Positions 44,518 through 55,382 of a stretch of DNA of 64,000 nucleotides are shown here, piece after piece (the stretch's first letter is position 1; every line of letters begins with the position of its first letter). The stretch covers positions 32,936 to 96,935 of the forward strand of contig NW_026942633.1 in the NCBI RefSeq assembly GCF_024139115.2, given 5' to 3'. This stretch comes from Armigeres subalbatus. Lineage: Eukaryota; Arthropoda; Insecta; Diptera; Culicidae. The position numbers were made by a program, and so were the translations under genes. The notes under the pieces were generated by a model. That model was given only the letters and a program-made list of their open reading frames with translations, ran no database searches and was not told the origin of the DNA.

Positions 44518-45431
44518 GTTGGAGGATTCTATAAGATTTCTATAAGTGATTTGTTATATTTGTCTCGAAATGGTTTGTGCAGTACATAGACAAAACGAAA
44601 TGTTCAACGGGTGAAGTTTAAATCATATATCAGGTTAGTTCAAACGTTTTTTGTGCATCTAAATACTGTTTGATAATTCCTTTTCTTCAATTCCAGACAA
44701 AGGATTGCATTTCTTCGCCATTTCTTCTCGCGGGATTAGCCATTTGATCAGGAATATTTATAATGTTTTAACAGAATGGGTGATCAGTGAAGTACTTCGT
44801 TTGTAGTGCGCTAATCAAATTTGGTGAAGTGCGCAGAACTAGTAAAGAGGTTGACTGTGCGGATTGCTGAAAAAAATGTAATTGACTAGTCATCCATTTC
44901 GGTTTTAAACTTGACCGAGTTGTACATATTATATGCTTGATAATAAATAAATTCTACAAATAGCTATAAATAGTATTAAAATTAAAAAATACTGAAATGT
45001 TCTTATGTTTTATTTTAATATCGAAGAAAACACAGAAATCTATGAATACAATTCATTCGGTATTTTTTATTACAGAAGTCGGCACTACTTTTTGCAGATT
45101 ACTCGGTTTTGCTTTACCGAGTGCTCAGTAATAATTGACATTTCGCCACGAGCACCACGAGAACCGAGACCTCGGTAATTAGTTGAGCTGTTTTACTGAG
45201 GTGGGAACCGAGAGCTCAGCTGTTGAGAAATCGGTAATCTGATTACCGAGCCCGGTAAATAAAATTAAGTGTGCATGATGTTTTGTGCTCAATATCAAAC
45301 CGGATGGGCATCTGTACTTTGAACTAGAAACAAATAAATTTTTCGTGCAAGAAAAACAACATGAAAGTTTTTTTTTGCCCTTTTTCAAAGTGTCATAAAT
45401 TAAAGGATTTAATTCAAAAAGTGAGTTCTAA

Positions 45432-45785
45432 AGCAGACCCCACACGACGGAAAAAGTTTGACAAACTCTTGATTATTGAAGAAAAAGATTGATCGTGTGA
45501 GTGCGAACCCAAAATATTGAAGTAAATATTGAGGGAAATCAGAAAAGTTTGATAATCTTTTCAATATTTGCCCCCCCCGCAGTTTGCCCACAGGAGTCCA
45601 TGACGGTTGAGTGTGGGCGTGTTTTGTGCGTTATACCGCTATTTGATTCATATTAGTTCAAGAAAAAAATTAGTTTTTCTCCAGCTACGGCCATGCCGGC
45701 TAACCAGTGAAAATATTGAAGAAAAGTTTGATGAAAAGTTTGACGAAAAAAGTATTGTCAATATATGCCTCGTGTGAGGTCTGCT
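45432..45785. mobile_element. TAA-flanked MITE (PIF/Harbinger-like target)
   Basis: Ends AGCAGACCCCACACGA and TCGTGTGAGGTCTGCT are inverted and flanked by TAA (45429-45431, 45786-45788). A 3-bp TWA duplication is typical of PIF/Harbinger. Internal GAAAAGTTTGA motifs repeat near both ends. Length 354 bp. Confidence 0.85.
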
Positions 45786-46084
45786 TAATGCCTATTTACA
45801 CAGTAAATTTAATCTATTTTGAGGACCAATGTCGATTGCCATCAAAATTTTAGCGCGATTTTTTTTTTCTTCTCGTTCTAAAAAGGCTGCGAAATTCGGT
45901 TGTGGGCACCTTTATTGGTTCGGTTATGGGCACCCTCATTTTATTGATAAATCATTCAATATCGTTTTACTTGTCCCTTAACTTATTTTTAATAACGTTT
46001 GAAGGCAGTTTTTATAATTAGTTTGACATAATTGTTCGAAATAATGAGTTTCTTGGGGCATGTCTAGTCATTATACACACACTT

Positions 46085-46275
46085 TTTGGAACAAAGCGTT
46101 GACCGATTTGCTTGCAACAAGTTGCATTCGACGGGGAATGCTTTCCCATTGTTTCCTATTGAAAATTGGTCAGATCGGACTATAGGATCAAAATTTATGG
46201 CCAAAATATTATTTTTTGAAATGAACGAGAAAGGCACTATTGCCGCTAGGGTGATTAATCAGGATTTTTTTGACT
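46085..46275. repeat. Dispersed repeat, uninterrupted paralogue of the copy A/B target
   Basis: It contains TTTCCTATTGAAAATTGGTC, GAAAGGCAC at 46229-46237 and CGCTAGGGTG at 46244-46253, in the same order as the disrupted target around 30905-30924, 32433-32456 and 36963-37100 on the other strand. It serves as an empty-site reference. Confidence 0.7.
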
Positions 46276-46747
46276 GTGATGCATATCAATAAAACGTAAA
46301 TCAATGAAAATTAAAACCCATTTACCTAAAGTGCTATTTAGACCTTTCTTATGTGATTTTTTCAACATCCTCCTTAATGCACCGAGGGAGGCATCATCAC
46401 TGCTAGGTGAATTGATTTGAGTTTTTTTAGCGTCTCCTGGCTTTTAGAATGAATAAACTATTCCTTGTCTTTAAATCTGGGTGGTTTTTATTCATGCTTC
46501 TTTATTTTTAGCTAAGTTTTCAAGGGTTCCCACAACCGAACCACGAAATGAAAATGTCCAAAAATGTCAAATTTTCTAAATTGTCAATATTTTTTTGAAA
46601 ATCAATGAAATCATATTAATTTCTTTGCTAGTAGTAAGGTTATAAGTTTAGCTTTCGATTGCTATGCAAATGTCGACATAAGATCAACCAGGGCCAAAGT
46701 TATGGACCAAACCCAAAGGGTGCCCACAACCGAACCTCCTCCGCTAC

Positions 46748-48269
46748 ATCGAGATTGCATGCAATAATGATGATTTTTAACTATGAATTGCGTAGTTTAT
46801 TGCGATGTACCTTCATGACTTTGTATCAGGTCGTTTACACGATGACTTTTTGCAGTAGAAGAGAATATGAGAGCGCTACAAGTTAAAAGCGATTGGAAGT
46901 GATTAGCCCATGATCAAGCCCAGTGGAGAAAGATACTCTATTCGGCGTGGGCTCATCAAGGAGAAGATCTAACTTATCAAATATATTTATTTACTTATTT
47001 ATTCAACTTTATCTTCTTGATACTTACACCCAACCAGCGGATGGCAGATTTTAATACAGTTCTGCATAAGAACCTTACAGAAACTGTAGAAAAATTGAGC
47101 ATATACAATTTCGGAAGATTTTAATACAATTGTTGTATTGAAATAATACAGATTTGTGATACACCCAATAGTTTTTTACACGATTGGTATTCTTTCATTT
47201 TCCGGTTAACTTGATTTTTCGCAGCTTTTCAAATACCACCTGAATTTTCTTTGATTTTTTGTGATTTTTTTCATGGGATTAACTCATAGTTTCATTAACG
47301 CTAAACGTCTTTATCGACTGAAAACCACCCGTGTAATGTAATGTGAATCAGATACGGCTAAGCGGAATCCATCAATCTTTGGACGTAATCTATGATGTCC
47401 TGATAATAAACTAGAAAGTAATGTAATAGTTTCAGTTCTATAAGCCAGAGTAAAAAAAACTGCATACCATATTGTGTCAACAACTAATTTCTATCAATTA
47501 ATCAGACCAGTGTGTAATAAATCCTACATGTTTCTTAAGGTTTATATATCCAGAGAGTATTCGACTACATTCCTAGAAGTATCCTTTTTTATGTTTTCAA
47601 CAGAATCATCTCGAGAAATCCCATTTCACTTGCACTGCCAAATTGTCTTCTACTCTGCAGTCGATCACGGATGACTGCCCATCAAAGCGGTACGTATGCC
47701 CAAGATTTTTTTTTATGAATGCCTTTCTTTTTAGCCAACCCCCTGGCCATGCTTGCTTACCAGTGAAAGTTAAATTGTTATCTGAACAAGACCTTTCCTC
47801 CCCCTTCTGTCTCCTGTTTCTCGGCAGAATCAGGACTACTGTTGCCTTTGGTACCGAGCCCGTGTTCTCGCCTGGCAAAGCTAGCTATTTTAGCTACAGA
47901 GAAGCTAAGAGGTTTCTGTTTTGATTCGCATGAACGGAATTCAATTTGGTTGCGTGGGAACTTATGCGTGCGAAAAGGAAAATTTGTTTATTTTGGAGAT
48001 GAACTGTTAGATTAAATCAAGGCAATTCATAAGGTGGGTATGTTACGACAAGCCATATATTCGCCCTTTCGTTTTATATGTTTTACGCAGGTGAAGAACG
48101 ATTTGAAATTAGTGTAATATGCTTCAGTACGCCTATACATTATTACTAATACATTACTCTTATGATAGCCGCTCTTGATGCTTAAGTTTTTTTTGTGAAA
48201 ACTTTATTTAGATTTGTTTATACAATATAATATACAGAGACTTTGTTTATCAGTAGTAATATGAAAAAT
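46748..48269. other. Intergenic sequence, no gene recognised
   Basis: Two short overlapping frames on opposite strands near 47606-47924 have no recognised motif. The 47030-47165 part has partial internal repeats of GATTTTAATACA. Confidence 0.4.
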
Positions 48270-49258
48270 TGTCTACACTTCGCATTCTAAATGAAATTTC
48301 AACGCACTTATGTCTATTTCGTTATTACACATTGTAATAAAGATGACATAGTTTATAAAGTATTTCATTCATTTGATTTTCTCGATTGCATTTGCATAAC
48401 AGGAAACATTAAGTCTTCGATAGTAAATGTATTTAACGGGCTTATTGTTTTCAATAATTGTTGTAAAGTATTCCAAGCTAACGCTACTCTAGAACATTTG
48501 TAATTTTGTGCTGTAAGTTTTCAGTATTTTGATTGCAATGTAGACATCTTGGCGAGTCTGATCTTTGCATTCTGTATAACAATTCTTGGTGCTCTAGTTT
48601 ACCATTAACTAATAAATAGTAGATTGTTTTTTTCTTTTGATGTTAGATTATTGAAATTTATGTTATGCCAAACAGCACACCAGTTAATAGTTGGGAATGC
48701 TATTACTATCTTAGGTAAATCTAATTGTTCAACATAATACTTAGTTATGGAGCTACTTGATACATTTTCTTTGATTTGAGTTGGAAGATATACAATTTCC
48801 TGACATGTAGTTTTCAAACATGGAGCATTTGTTGGAATTATTGATAGATTTGGAGGATTTCGTGATTGCATGATGAAAGATGCATAATATGGAATGCACT
48901 GAGTTTCTTGAAGATGGCGACTCGTCAATAACGTTTTTTTTCTGGAATATTCAGAGTCAGTCCCCCTTTATCGTAAAGCAAGGATATTTGCGTCATGGGA
49001 ATTCGTATAGATTGGCCACTCCATAAAAATGATCCCATAAGAGACGAAATGTATGTGTTTAAAAGCTCTACTTTTTGATGAAGTTAATTTTCTTATTTTG
49101 TGGAGCCATAAATGTTGGGAGAACTTTGTGACTGTTGCTTCCCAGTTCAGATTTGTCATTAATCTGACCGAATTAGTAAACACTATCCCTAATATTTTGA
49201 TTCTATCAGTAGAATGTATCCATGCTAGACCAACATTTGAAAAGGGCGTAACAGCCAA
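48270..49258 (-). pseudogene. Non-LTR retrotransposon ORF2 C-terminal remnant
   Basis: Minus-strand frames give STDRIKILGIVFTNSVRLMT, TVTKFSQHLWLHKIRKLT, then after a deletion CIPYYASF, YLPTQIKENVSSSSITKYYV and WHNINFNNLTSKEKNNLL. These resemble the post-catalytic thumb and C-terminal region of non-LTR ORF2 proteins common in mosquitoes. Further remnants extend to about 48270. There is no catalytic box, and it begins at the palindrome 49220-49369. Clade unknown. Confidence 0.6.
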
Positions 49259-49369
49259 ATTTTATTCCTTCTGATTCTTCGTCTACATATATAGCTTTAT
49301 ATGTGGACAAAGAATCAGAAGGAAATAATTTAGGCTGTTACGCCCTTTTCAAATGTTGGTCTAGCATGG
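49220..49369. mobile_element. Palindromic foldback MITE, copy 2
   Basis: The 150-bp sequence pairs end to end, from CCATGCTAGACCAACATTTG on the left to CAAATGTTGGTCTAGCATGG on the right, with a short central loop. It is the longer relative of 5414-5543. It overlaps the start of the retroelement remnant frame. Confidence 0.9.
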
Positions 49370-49424
49370 TACATTATAGTGGTCTTGCTCTCTGTAGTAA
49401 CCAACGTCTACTGAAAAAGTTTTG

Positions 49425-49505
49425 ACGTAGGACTTACGTCTCTCTTTACTATACCGGGTATCATTTCAAAATATTTAAATCGACCGCGTTACGCTGTGTT
49501 GAAAG
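49425..49505. repeat. Repeat end containing GACGTAGGACTTACGTC
   Basis: Diverged inverted counterpart of 22291-22430. It shares the GACGTAGGACTTACGTC palindrome, TTTACTATACCGGGT and GCGTTACGCTG. Confidence 0.55.
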
Positions 49506-49948
49506 ACTTTAAACGTTAATAGCGAATGTCTCAGTGGACGAATTTCTGCGGTAAGCCCCTCAATCGACAGATTTCAAGGATGCCTTCCATGTCCATGCTT
49601 GAAAAGACCCGAAAAACTTGTTTCAATAGGCATGAAACTGTTTTCAATGAAAAACATTGAGATCAAGGGAACCTATAAATATGGGTACCGCATAATTCTT
49701 GCATCATTCCATTACCACGTTCTGATTGGTGCAGACACCAGCGAATGAGCAGCCGCTGGGTCTGCCGAGAAGCCATAAAATAGCGCAACGCGATTTTTTC
49801 CTTTCATTCTGACCGGGACAAGCGAAGCAACCGCATCATCGTTGGAACAGCACTAACACCTTTTAGCAGGGAATGAAGTCTGCACCGACCGCTTTTTCGG
49901 CTCGACACCATCGAAGCGACCATCATCAGCCGAAACCTAGCCAGTACA
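49506..49948. other. Non-coding sequence with TATA-like motif, no gene recognised
   Basis: A CCATAAAATAGC motif at about 49780-49791 lies 45 bp or so upstream of CATTCTGACC, and CTGATTGGTG lies further upstream. This could be a promoter remnant, but no coding sequence follows. Confidence 0.3.
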
Positions 49949-50161
49949 CACGCTAACTCTCACCTACTCAGTGACTGAGTAAAATTGTATTGCTCTCTCT
50001 TTCTATCCCACGGAAATTTTACTCAGTTTCCGTCAAAAGCAGGACAACTCAAAACTATGAGTAATCCTGCTTTTGACGGAAATTGAGTAAAATTTCCGTG
50101 GGAAGAAAAGAGATGGCAATACAATTTTACTCAGTCACTGAGTAGGTGAAAGTTAGCGTGC
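49949..50161. mobile_element. Palindromic MITE with CACGCTAACT ends
   Basis: The left arm CACGCTAACTCTCACCTACT and the right arm AGTAGGTGAAAGTTAGCGTG pair, as do the inner TCAGTGACTGAGTAAAATTG arms and the CCACGGAAATTTTACTCAG block. It is 213 bp, a nearly complete hairpin. The duplication is at most CA and not certain. Confidence 0.85.
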
Positions 50162-50215
50162 ATCAGCAATCCACCCTACAGACCCGACAAAGCAGCAATG
50201 CTGAGCAGATACCGG

Positions 50216-50319
50216 CAGCAGCAGCAGAGTCGAGCCGAGACCGGCCGGCATCGGTGCTGAGCCGAGACAGCAGCAGCAGAGTCGAGCCGAGACCGGCCGG
50301 CATCGGTGCTGAGCCGAGA
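50216..50319. repeat. GC-rich direct repeat, 52 bp x 2
   Basis: Two identical 52-bp units (50216-50267, 50268-50319) contain CAGCAGCAGCAGAGTCGAG and CCGGCCGGCATCGGTGCTG. Their base composition differs sharply from the AT-rich surroundings. A frame through them is Ser/Arg-rich but has no recognised domain. Confidence 0.9.
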
Positions 50320-51824
50320 CAGGCTGAAGAAAAGCCACATGATGCAGCATGTATGTCCAAAAAACAAACGGTTCTTCAGAGAGCCAATAATAGAGATCAA
50401 TATCAATGCTTTCAATACCCTTCGGGATAGAAATTGTACTTGGGTGCCAAATCCAATATTCTAGAGATAAAATTTTATGCGTGATTTTCATAAATAGTGT
50501 CAAAACTAACAGTGGATAATTTTTCTGATTTAACCGCGAAGTGGACGAAGGACTTCGCTTGACCATGCCTTTAAAGATTCATAAGATGTCCAAATCTCTC
50601 ACATAATCTTATTTGGATAAAAAAACACCTATAACAGCTCAAACATTAATAAACTATCAATCGAGTTTTCATCAAATGTTGGATTTTTTGGCATTGATAA
50701 AAAAATATGTAGATAAATTGTTTGATACTGACCGCACACAAAGCGAACGTGACTGAATGATCGTCCCATGTTACCAATTTTAAATCTTATCATCCGAAAT
50801 CCCATGTCCGGGTGTTTCCTTCCTTCTACTACTAACAATGTTGTCTCAGAAAAGAACACGTACTTCCCACCTGAACTGCAATTCTAAGCTCGCTTGCCCG
50901 GCTTATTGGCCTGTATCCAGCGAAAAGTCCCGTTAGGAAATAGACGCCAGCAGCGAGCAACAAGCGTCACTCAGGCAAATTGACTATCGAATATCATAAT
51001 TCAGCCTTTTGGAAATTTGCCACAAGTTTTGAACTTGAAAAAATTTCTCGAATAATGACCATGTGCTTAATGGCAGACAATAATTAAAATGTTTGATTCA
51101 TTCATGATTACGCATACATGTGATTTCCAAATCGTTTTTCGGTTGTATCGAGGACATCGAGGGAGTATGAAAAAACAAGTGGTGTCGAACGCATTCTATT
51201 ATGTCTTCGAATCTAGAAAAAAAAGTTGCTCAACTCATTTGAATTAAACTGTTCACTTGCAATTGCTAGCGAAATTAAAAATTTACTGTTGCTGTTAAAC
51301 ACTTATTATTCACAGTTAACACTTGAGAAATCTTCAACTCAATATTCTCTTCAGACTCCCTCGATGAAAAATTCAACCGCACGACTTGAAGAACTTTACA
51401 ATTTGTGAGAACATAATTCTCTTGGCTGAAGCTCTTCCTTCCAATTAGGGTAACTTAAAATGAACATGATGTGTTTCATAAAATGCTTTATGATTTCCTT
51501 CAAATCAACTTTGAACAAAACATGAAATGTGTCTTATGAAATTCGTTACACGCAACTAATGAACGACATACGTCCCAATAATGAAATATGAAGAGCTCAG
51601 GATGAAAAGTATAAGAGACTTATGTTTCAACGATTTTCAATAATCCTGTAGATTCATAATTTCTGCCTTATGTATTTCTTATGTTTATTTGCCTGAGTGT
51701 AAAAAAGAAGAAGCCCTTCTCGAACGCGTTGATGATGATGACGCTTTGGCTGTCAAAGAAGCGGGATAAAAGACACTAGCTGATTGGCCCACCAATTGGG
51801 AAGCAGAGAAGATTCAAAATAAGG

Positions 51825-51863
51825 TATAAAAGAAAAGTGCATTCGCTCGCAGAGCATTCAGTC
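51825..51863 (+). promoter_or_regulatory. TATA box and arthropod initiator
   Basis: TATAAAAG begins at 51825 and ATTCAGTC lies at 51856-51863, so the initiator A (51860) is about 35 bp from the TATA start. TCAGT is the arthropod initiator consensus. Upstream are ATTGG/CCAAT-type motifs near 51783-51798. No coding frame follows before the stem-loop at 51942. Confidence 0.5.
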
Positions 51864-51941
51864 TTTTTTATACCATCACTAGAAATTCGCGGTTATTTGA
51901 AAAGATCGTTTTCTTACTTTTTACACTTAGCCGAAGCAAAC

Positions 51942-51957
51942 AGCCTTTTTCAAGGCT
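51942..51957 (+). terminator. Histone-mRNA-like 3' stem-loop
   Basis: AGCCTT, loop TTTC, AAGGCT forms a six-base-pair stem with a four-base loop, preceded by GCAAAC. This matches the shape of replication-dependent histone 3' stem-loops, although the first base pair differs from consensus. It lies only about 80 bp after the promoter-like site, with no histone coding sequence between. Confidence 0.45.
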
Positions 51958-53562
51958 CTAAGAGTTAAAAATAATGTTCTCCTTCAGTCGCTATCGCACG
52001 GATTAGAAGGCTCTTCAGTGGAAGGGCTGAGATACAGTCTACACACCAACAAATAATTAAATTTACATTGCCTGTAAATTACAAATCATGTAATAATAAA
52101 GTGATTGAATCGAAAATCTGATTGAAAATCAAGTAGGTTTTTATAATTGCTGTAATAATAAATTGATTGAAATTGAATTCGATTGAAAATTGAGTGTATT
52201 TTAATGCACCTAATTAGAGCATCGAAAAACACATAATTTTAAATTTTATTCTACATGATTTTAAAGTCCAGTGTATTTTTCAACAGCTGGTTTAAAAATA
52301 AATGGAAATCTGTTAAATTTTCAATCAAGATTAATTTAATTTTCAATCATCGTGTAAAATTATTGTAGCATAAGAAAAATAGATGACGGATACCGCAAGA
52401 GCACTCTGGTTTTTCTCACTCAGTGAGGTGGTGCATCATTTTTTGTGTTACGGCATGGTTAATAGTTAAATGGTGCATAGTTAAAGTGTTTTGAATATTC
52501 AATTTCGGAGAGTGGATTATTATGCAAATCTTTGGATTCGCTTGAAAGGCAAATTGCGCTGTATCTTGTGATTCGTTGAAGCAAAGTGTTAAGTCAATGG
52601 CAGAACATATGACCAAACATTTGAATACCGGACACCAAGTAATCTCCCTATTCCGATTTGTCTAATTTTGAAATGAGAGGCTGATATTACTGCAATTATT
52701 AAGAAATGTGTCGTGTAATTGCATGATTGAATAATAAATAAATTTATAAAACACGATTCAAAGCTATTTTATTAATTAATACGATTCCTTTCTTAAGATA
52801 GACTATTTCGAAGAAAATTTCCGTTCTGGGAGAAAAAACATTTGACCAATGTACGATACCTTCATATCGCTCGTTAATACTCCAGACCAATACTTGAAAA
52901 CTGTATATCAGCCAAAATGTGAAGATATCAGTTCTTCGTGTATGTATATTGAATGAAAAATGTTACGCCCTTTTCTAATGTTTGCCCAAATCCATTTGAA
53001 TCCCAAGATTTTTCTGCAGAAAGCCCAAATCTACAAATGTATAATGAAATGTATAATTACACCATCGTTTAAAATTACACGATCATGTAAAATTAAACGA
53101 TTGCAAAGATTAAATTGAAACTACGTGTCATGTAATTTCACATGACTACATTTTCAATCCGTGTAAATTTAATATCTGACTCATTTTTGCGTTTATTTTC
53201 ATGCTCCAAATATGTGCATGAAAATAAACGTAAATTTACAGGAAAATTAATACTGTGTACATCCCCATGCTGAGCCAACTTGTGGTTTATTTCAGGCAGT
53301 CCTTCAGTGGGAAGGTTGGAACTGTCGAGGCAAATATTTCGTGACCGGACAAATACTTCCTGAGTTTTGTTGATGATTCTTGTTCGAGGTAGATTTGATT
53401 TCTGTGTCGGTTTGATGAGAAGATTTTGCCAAGGAATGGTATGCAACGCCGATTATTTATCCAAAATAGTTGATGTGAGAAATTTGGACATATTATGTAT
53501 CTTAAAGGCATAGTCAAGTCAAGTCCTACGTCCACTTAGCGGTTATGTCACAGACATTACCC

Positions 53563-53930
53563 ACTGTTCGTTTTTTTATTCTACCACTAGACCGCCACCC
53601 GATGATTCGTTGCTACGGACGCCGGCTGGTACACTCTCTGTGAAATCTTGACCGCAAATGACGCGCTGCTGCTGCTGCCATGACCGCCATAGACGCCACC
53701 GAGCCGGTCATTGTTCTTCCGCCACTAAGCCGGTGTTACTGGGACCGCTTTCAGACAGTTCACGCTCCAGCGGTCCACTGCCGTGAAATCTACAAAGGAA
53801 AATGACACGCGCGCAATACCGGTTTTCTTTATTTCAAAAGTTGCGTACCTTACATCATTGGTTGATTCTAAAATTTTTATCGGACTTGAACTAAACTACG
53901 TGAACTGAAATTTTCAATAGTTTGGCGTAA
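53563..53930. other. GC-richer non-coding segment, no gene recognised
   Basis: The 53590-53790 part is GC-rich with CTGCTGCTGCTGCCATGACC, but no sustained frame or domain was found. Confidence 0.35.
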
Positions 53931-53938
53931 AAGATATT

Positions 53939-54126
53939 TTAGTTACTAGATAAATATTGTCGCTGTCGTCGCTGTCCGGAACATCTTTTGCTGGCGAGGA
54001 TAGGGGAGCAAAATGTCAAAGAAGGAAAATCCATACGATTTGACAGGTATGTACCACACATGTTTCGGACAGCAGAACAAAGGGAACCGAAGCGACAATC
54101 TTTATCTAGTAACTAAAATATCTTTT
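53939..54126. mobile_element. MITE with 8-bp duplication, AAAAGATATTTTAG family, copy 2
   Basis: It has the same ends and interior as 42403-42591, flanked by TTTGGCGT (53931-53938, 54127-54134). A small internal duplication TGTCGCTGTCGTCGCTG distinguishes this copy. Confidence 0.93.
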
Positions 54127-54134
54127 TTTGGCGT

Positions 54135-55382
54135 TGATAATCAATAATTTGAATACAAAGACAAAGGTGCTGTTTGAACGAGATGGCGCCACAACATTTA
54201 AAGTAAAATGAATTTTCTTGTATGGACAAATCATTCGTTCTCATCAACTACGCATTGCATCAATATGAAAGCTATGTCAAAAAGCAACAAATAATTTTTA
54301 GATTTTTTGTACCCACGACTTGCTTTACAGTTCTATAAACAATAAAAGATATTTCATTGTACCTCCATACTAAATTCTAGCTCTATACTTTCAATTTCTT
54401 CAAGACTGTTCTCCACCTCTTGTGTGTGGAAGGAACATTGAAAGCTTACGATATCGAACAGCAGATGTCACTAGTGTATATGCAATATTACATTGATACA
54501 AACACGCAGCAACACCACCTCACTATGGGGAATCAGGTGGCCGAAAATAAAAAAATCGACTTTTTCTGATTCGTAATTCAAGTTGACCTACTAAATGCTA
54601 ATGCTTTGGAGCATTAAACCCCAGCATATCAGCACTCTAAGCCATATGGTTATCAAGATATAGGCATTAGAGCCAGACACTTTTTAGTTCTTGAAAAATC
54701 AATGCATTATTCAACTGTCAATATCTTCGGCTACAGTAGCTCTTTTCCAACTCTTTAAAAAGTTTCTGAAAGCTTGTTTCATGGACTTGCGAAGAACGGG
54801 TTAGTTATGGGAAAATAGGTAGTGAAACATCCGAAAATGACCCGAAGAAAAAATTTTTTTTTCATACAGAAAGTTCCATACAAAAAAAGTTTCTCAAAGT
54901 TTCGCTTAGCGACTACCACTACGACTTTCTTTGGACCTCCCAGAAGGCATTAAAACAAATTCCAGCTGCTTATGGCTGCAAATCTGCGATTCCGATCACT
55001 TTTTCGAAAAAAAGTCATTAATTTTGAAACATTAATGTAATTATTCTCATAATACACGGCAGACTGTGATGGGCTGGATACAAATCCCATGCGTTTGACA
55101 AAAGAGCATCAAGAACAGTTAAAATAGAGATAGTAGATAACACGAAAAGTGTCGTAGGCTTCGTGGTAGGCCGTGTACACGATAGCTTATGCAGCTATAT
55201 GATACTCCATTTGGCGTAGGCTCACCAAGAGGAGGCAACTCATTACACTATCCAACAAAATTAAACTTTTTTTCGCTCCCTTCAACCATTTTTAATGTAC
55301 TCAATAGATTTTTTTACGCTGATTTCAGGTACGTATTCAGATTTTCTGTAACACGTCCAGTTTTTGAGAAAAACGCATTTTA
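54135..55382. other. Intergenic sequence leading into the satellite
   Basis: No gene recognised. The last 120 bp contain a degenerate partial satellite unit (TTTTTGAGAAAAACGCATTT). Confidence 0.4.

Larger units (their letters stand above)
42850..45273. mobile_element. Element with CACACT ends and CTCGGTAAT repeats
   Basis: The left end CACACTCAAATTCAG and the right end, minus strand CACACTTAATTTTA, are inverted and flanked by CA. Both subterminal regions contain several copies of CTCGGTAAT/ACCGAG (left to 43140, right from 45105). It contains the hAT-like insertion 43206-44517. No transposase was recognised. Confidence 0.65.
42752..46747. mobile_element. Outer element with GGTTCGGTTGTGGGCACCC inverted ends
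   Basis: The left end GTAGGCGAGGAGGTTCGG and the right end, minus strand GTAGCGGAGGAGGTTCGG, continue as inverted repeats through TTGTGGGCACCC. Additional copies of TTCGGTTGTGGGCACC lie at 45896, 45928 and, inverted, 46526, so the motif is also subterminal. AT may be the duplication (42750-42751, 46748-46749). It hosts the nested elements 42850-45273 and 45432-45785. No transposase was recognised. Confidence 0.65.
50528..53562. mobile_element. Element with TAACCGCGAAGTGG inverted ends
   Basis: The left end TTAACCGCGAAGTGGACG and the right end, minus strand ATAACCGCTAAGTGGACG, pair with divergence for about 120 bp, through ATGCCTTTAAAGAT and ATGTCCAAATCTCTCACAT. The 3-kb interior is AT-rich, has no transposase, and holds a histone-like promoter and stem-loop near 51825-51957. 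A similar end is seen at about 20463-20490. Precise boundaries and duplication are not resolved. Confidence 0.6.
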
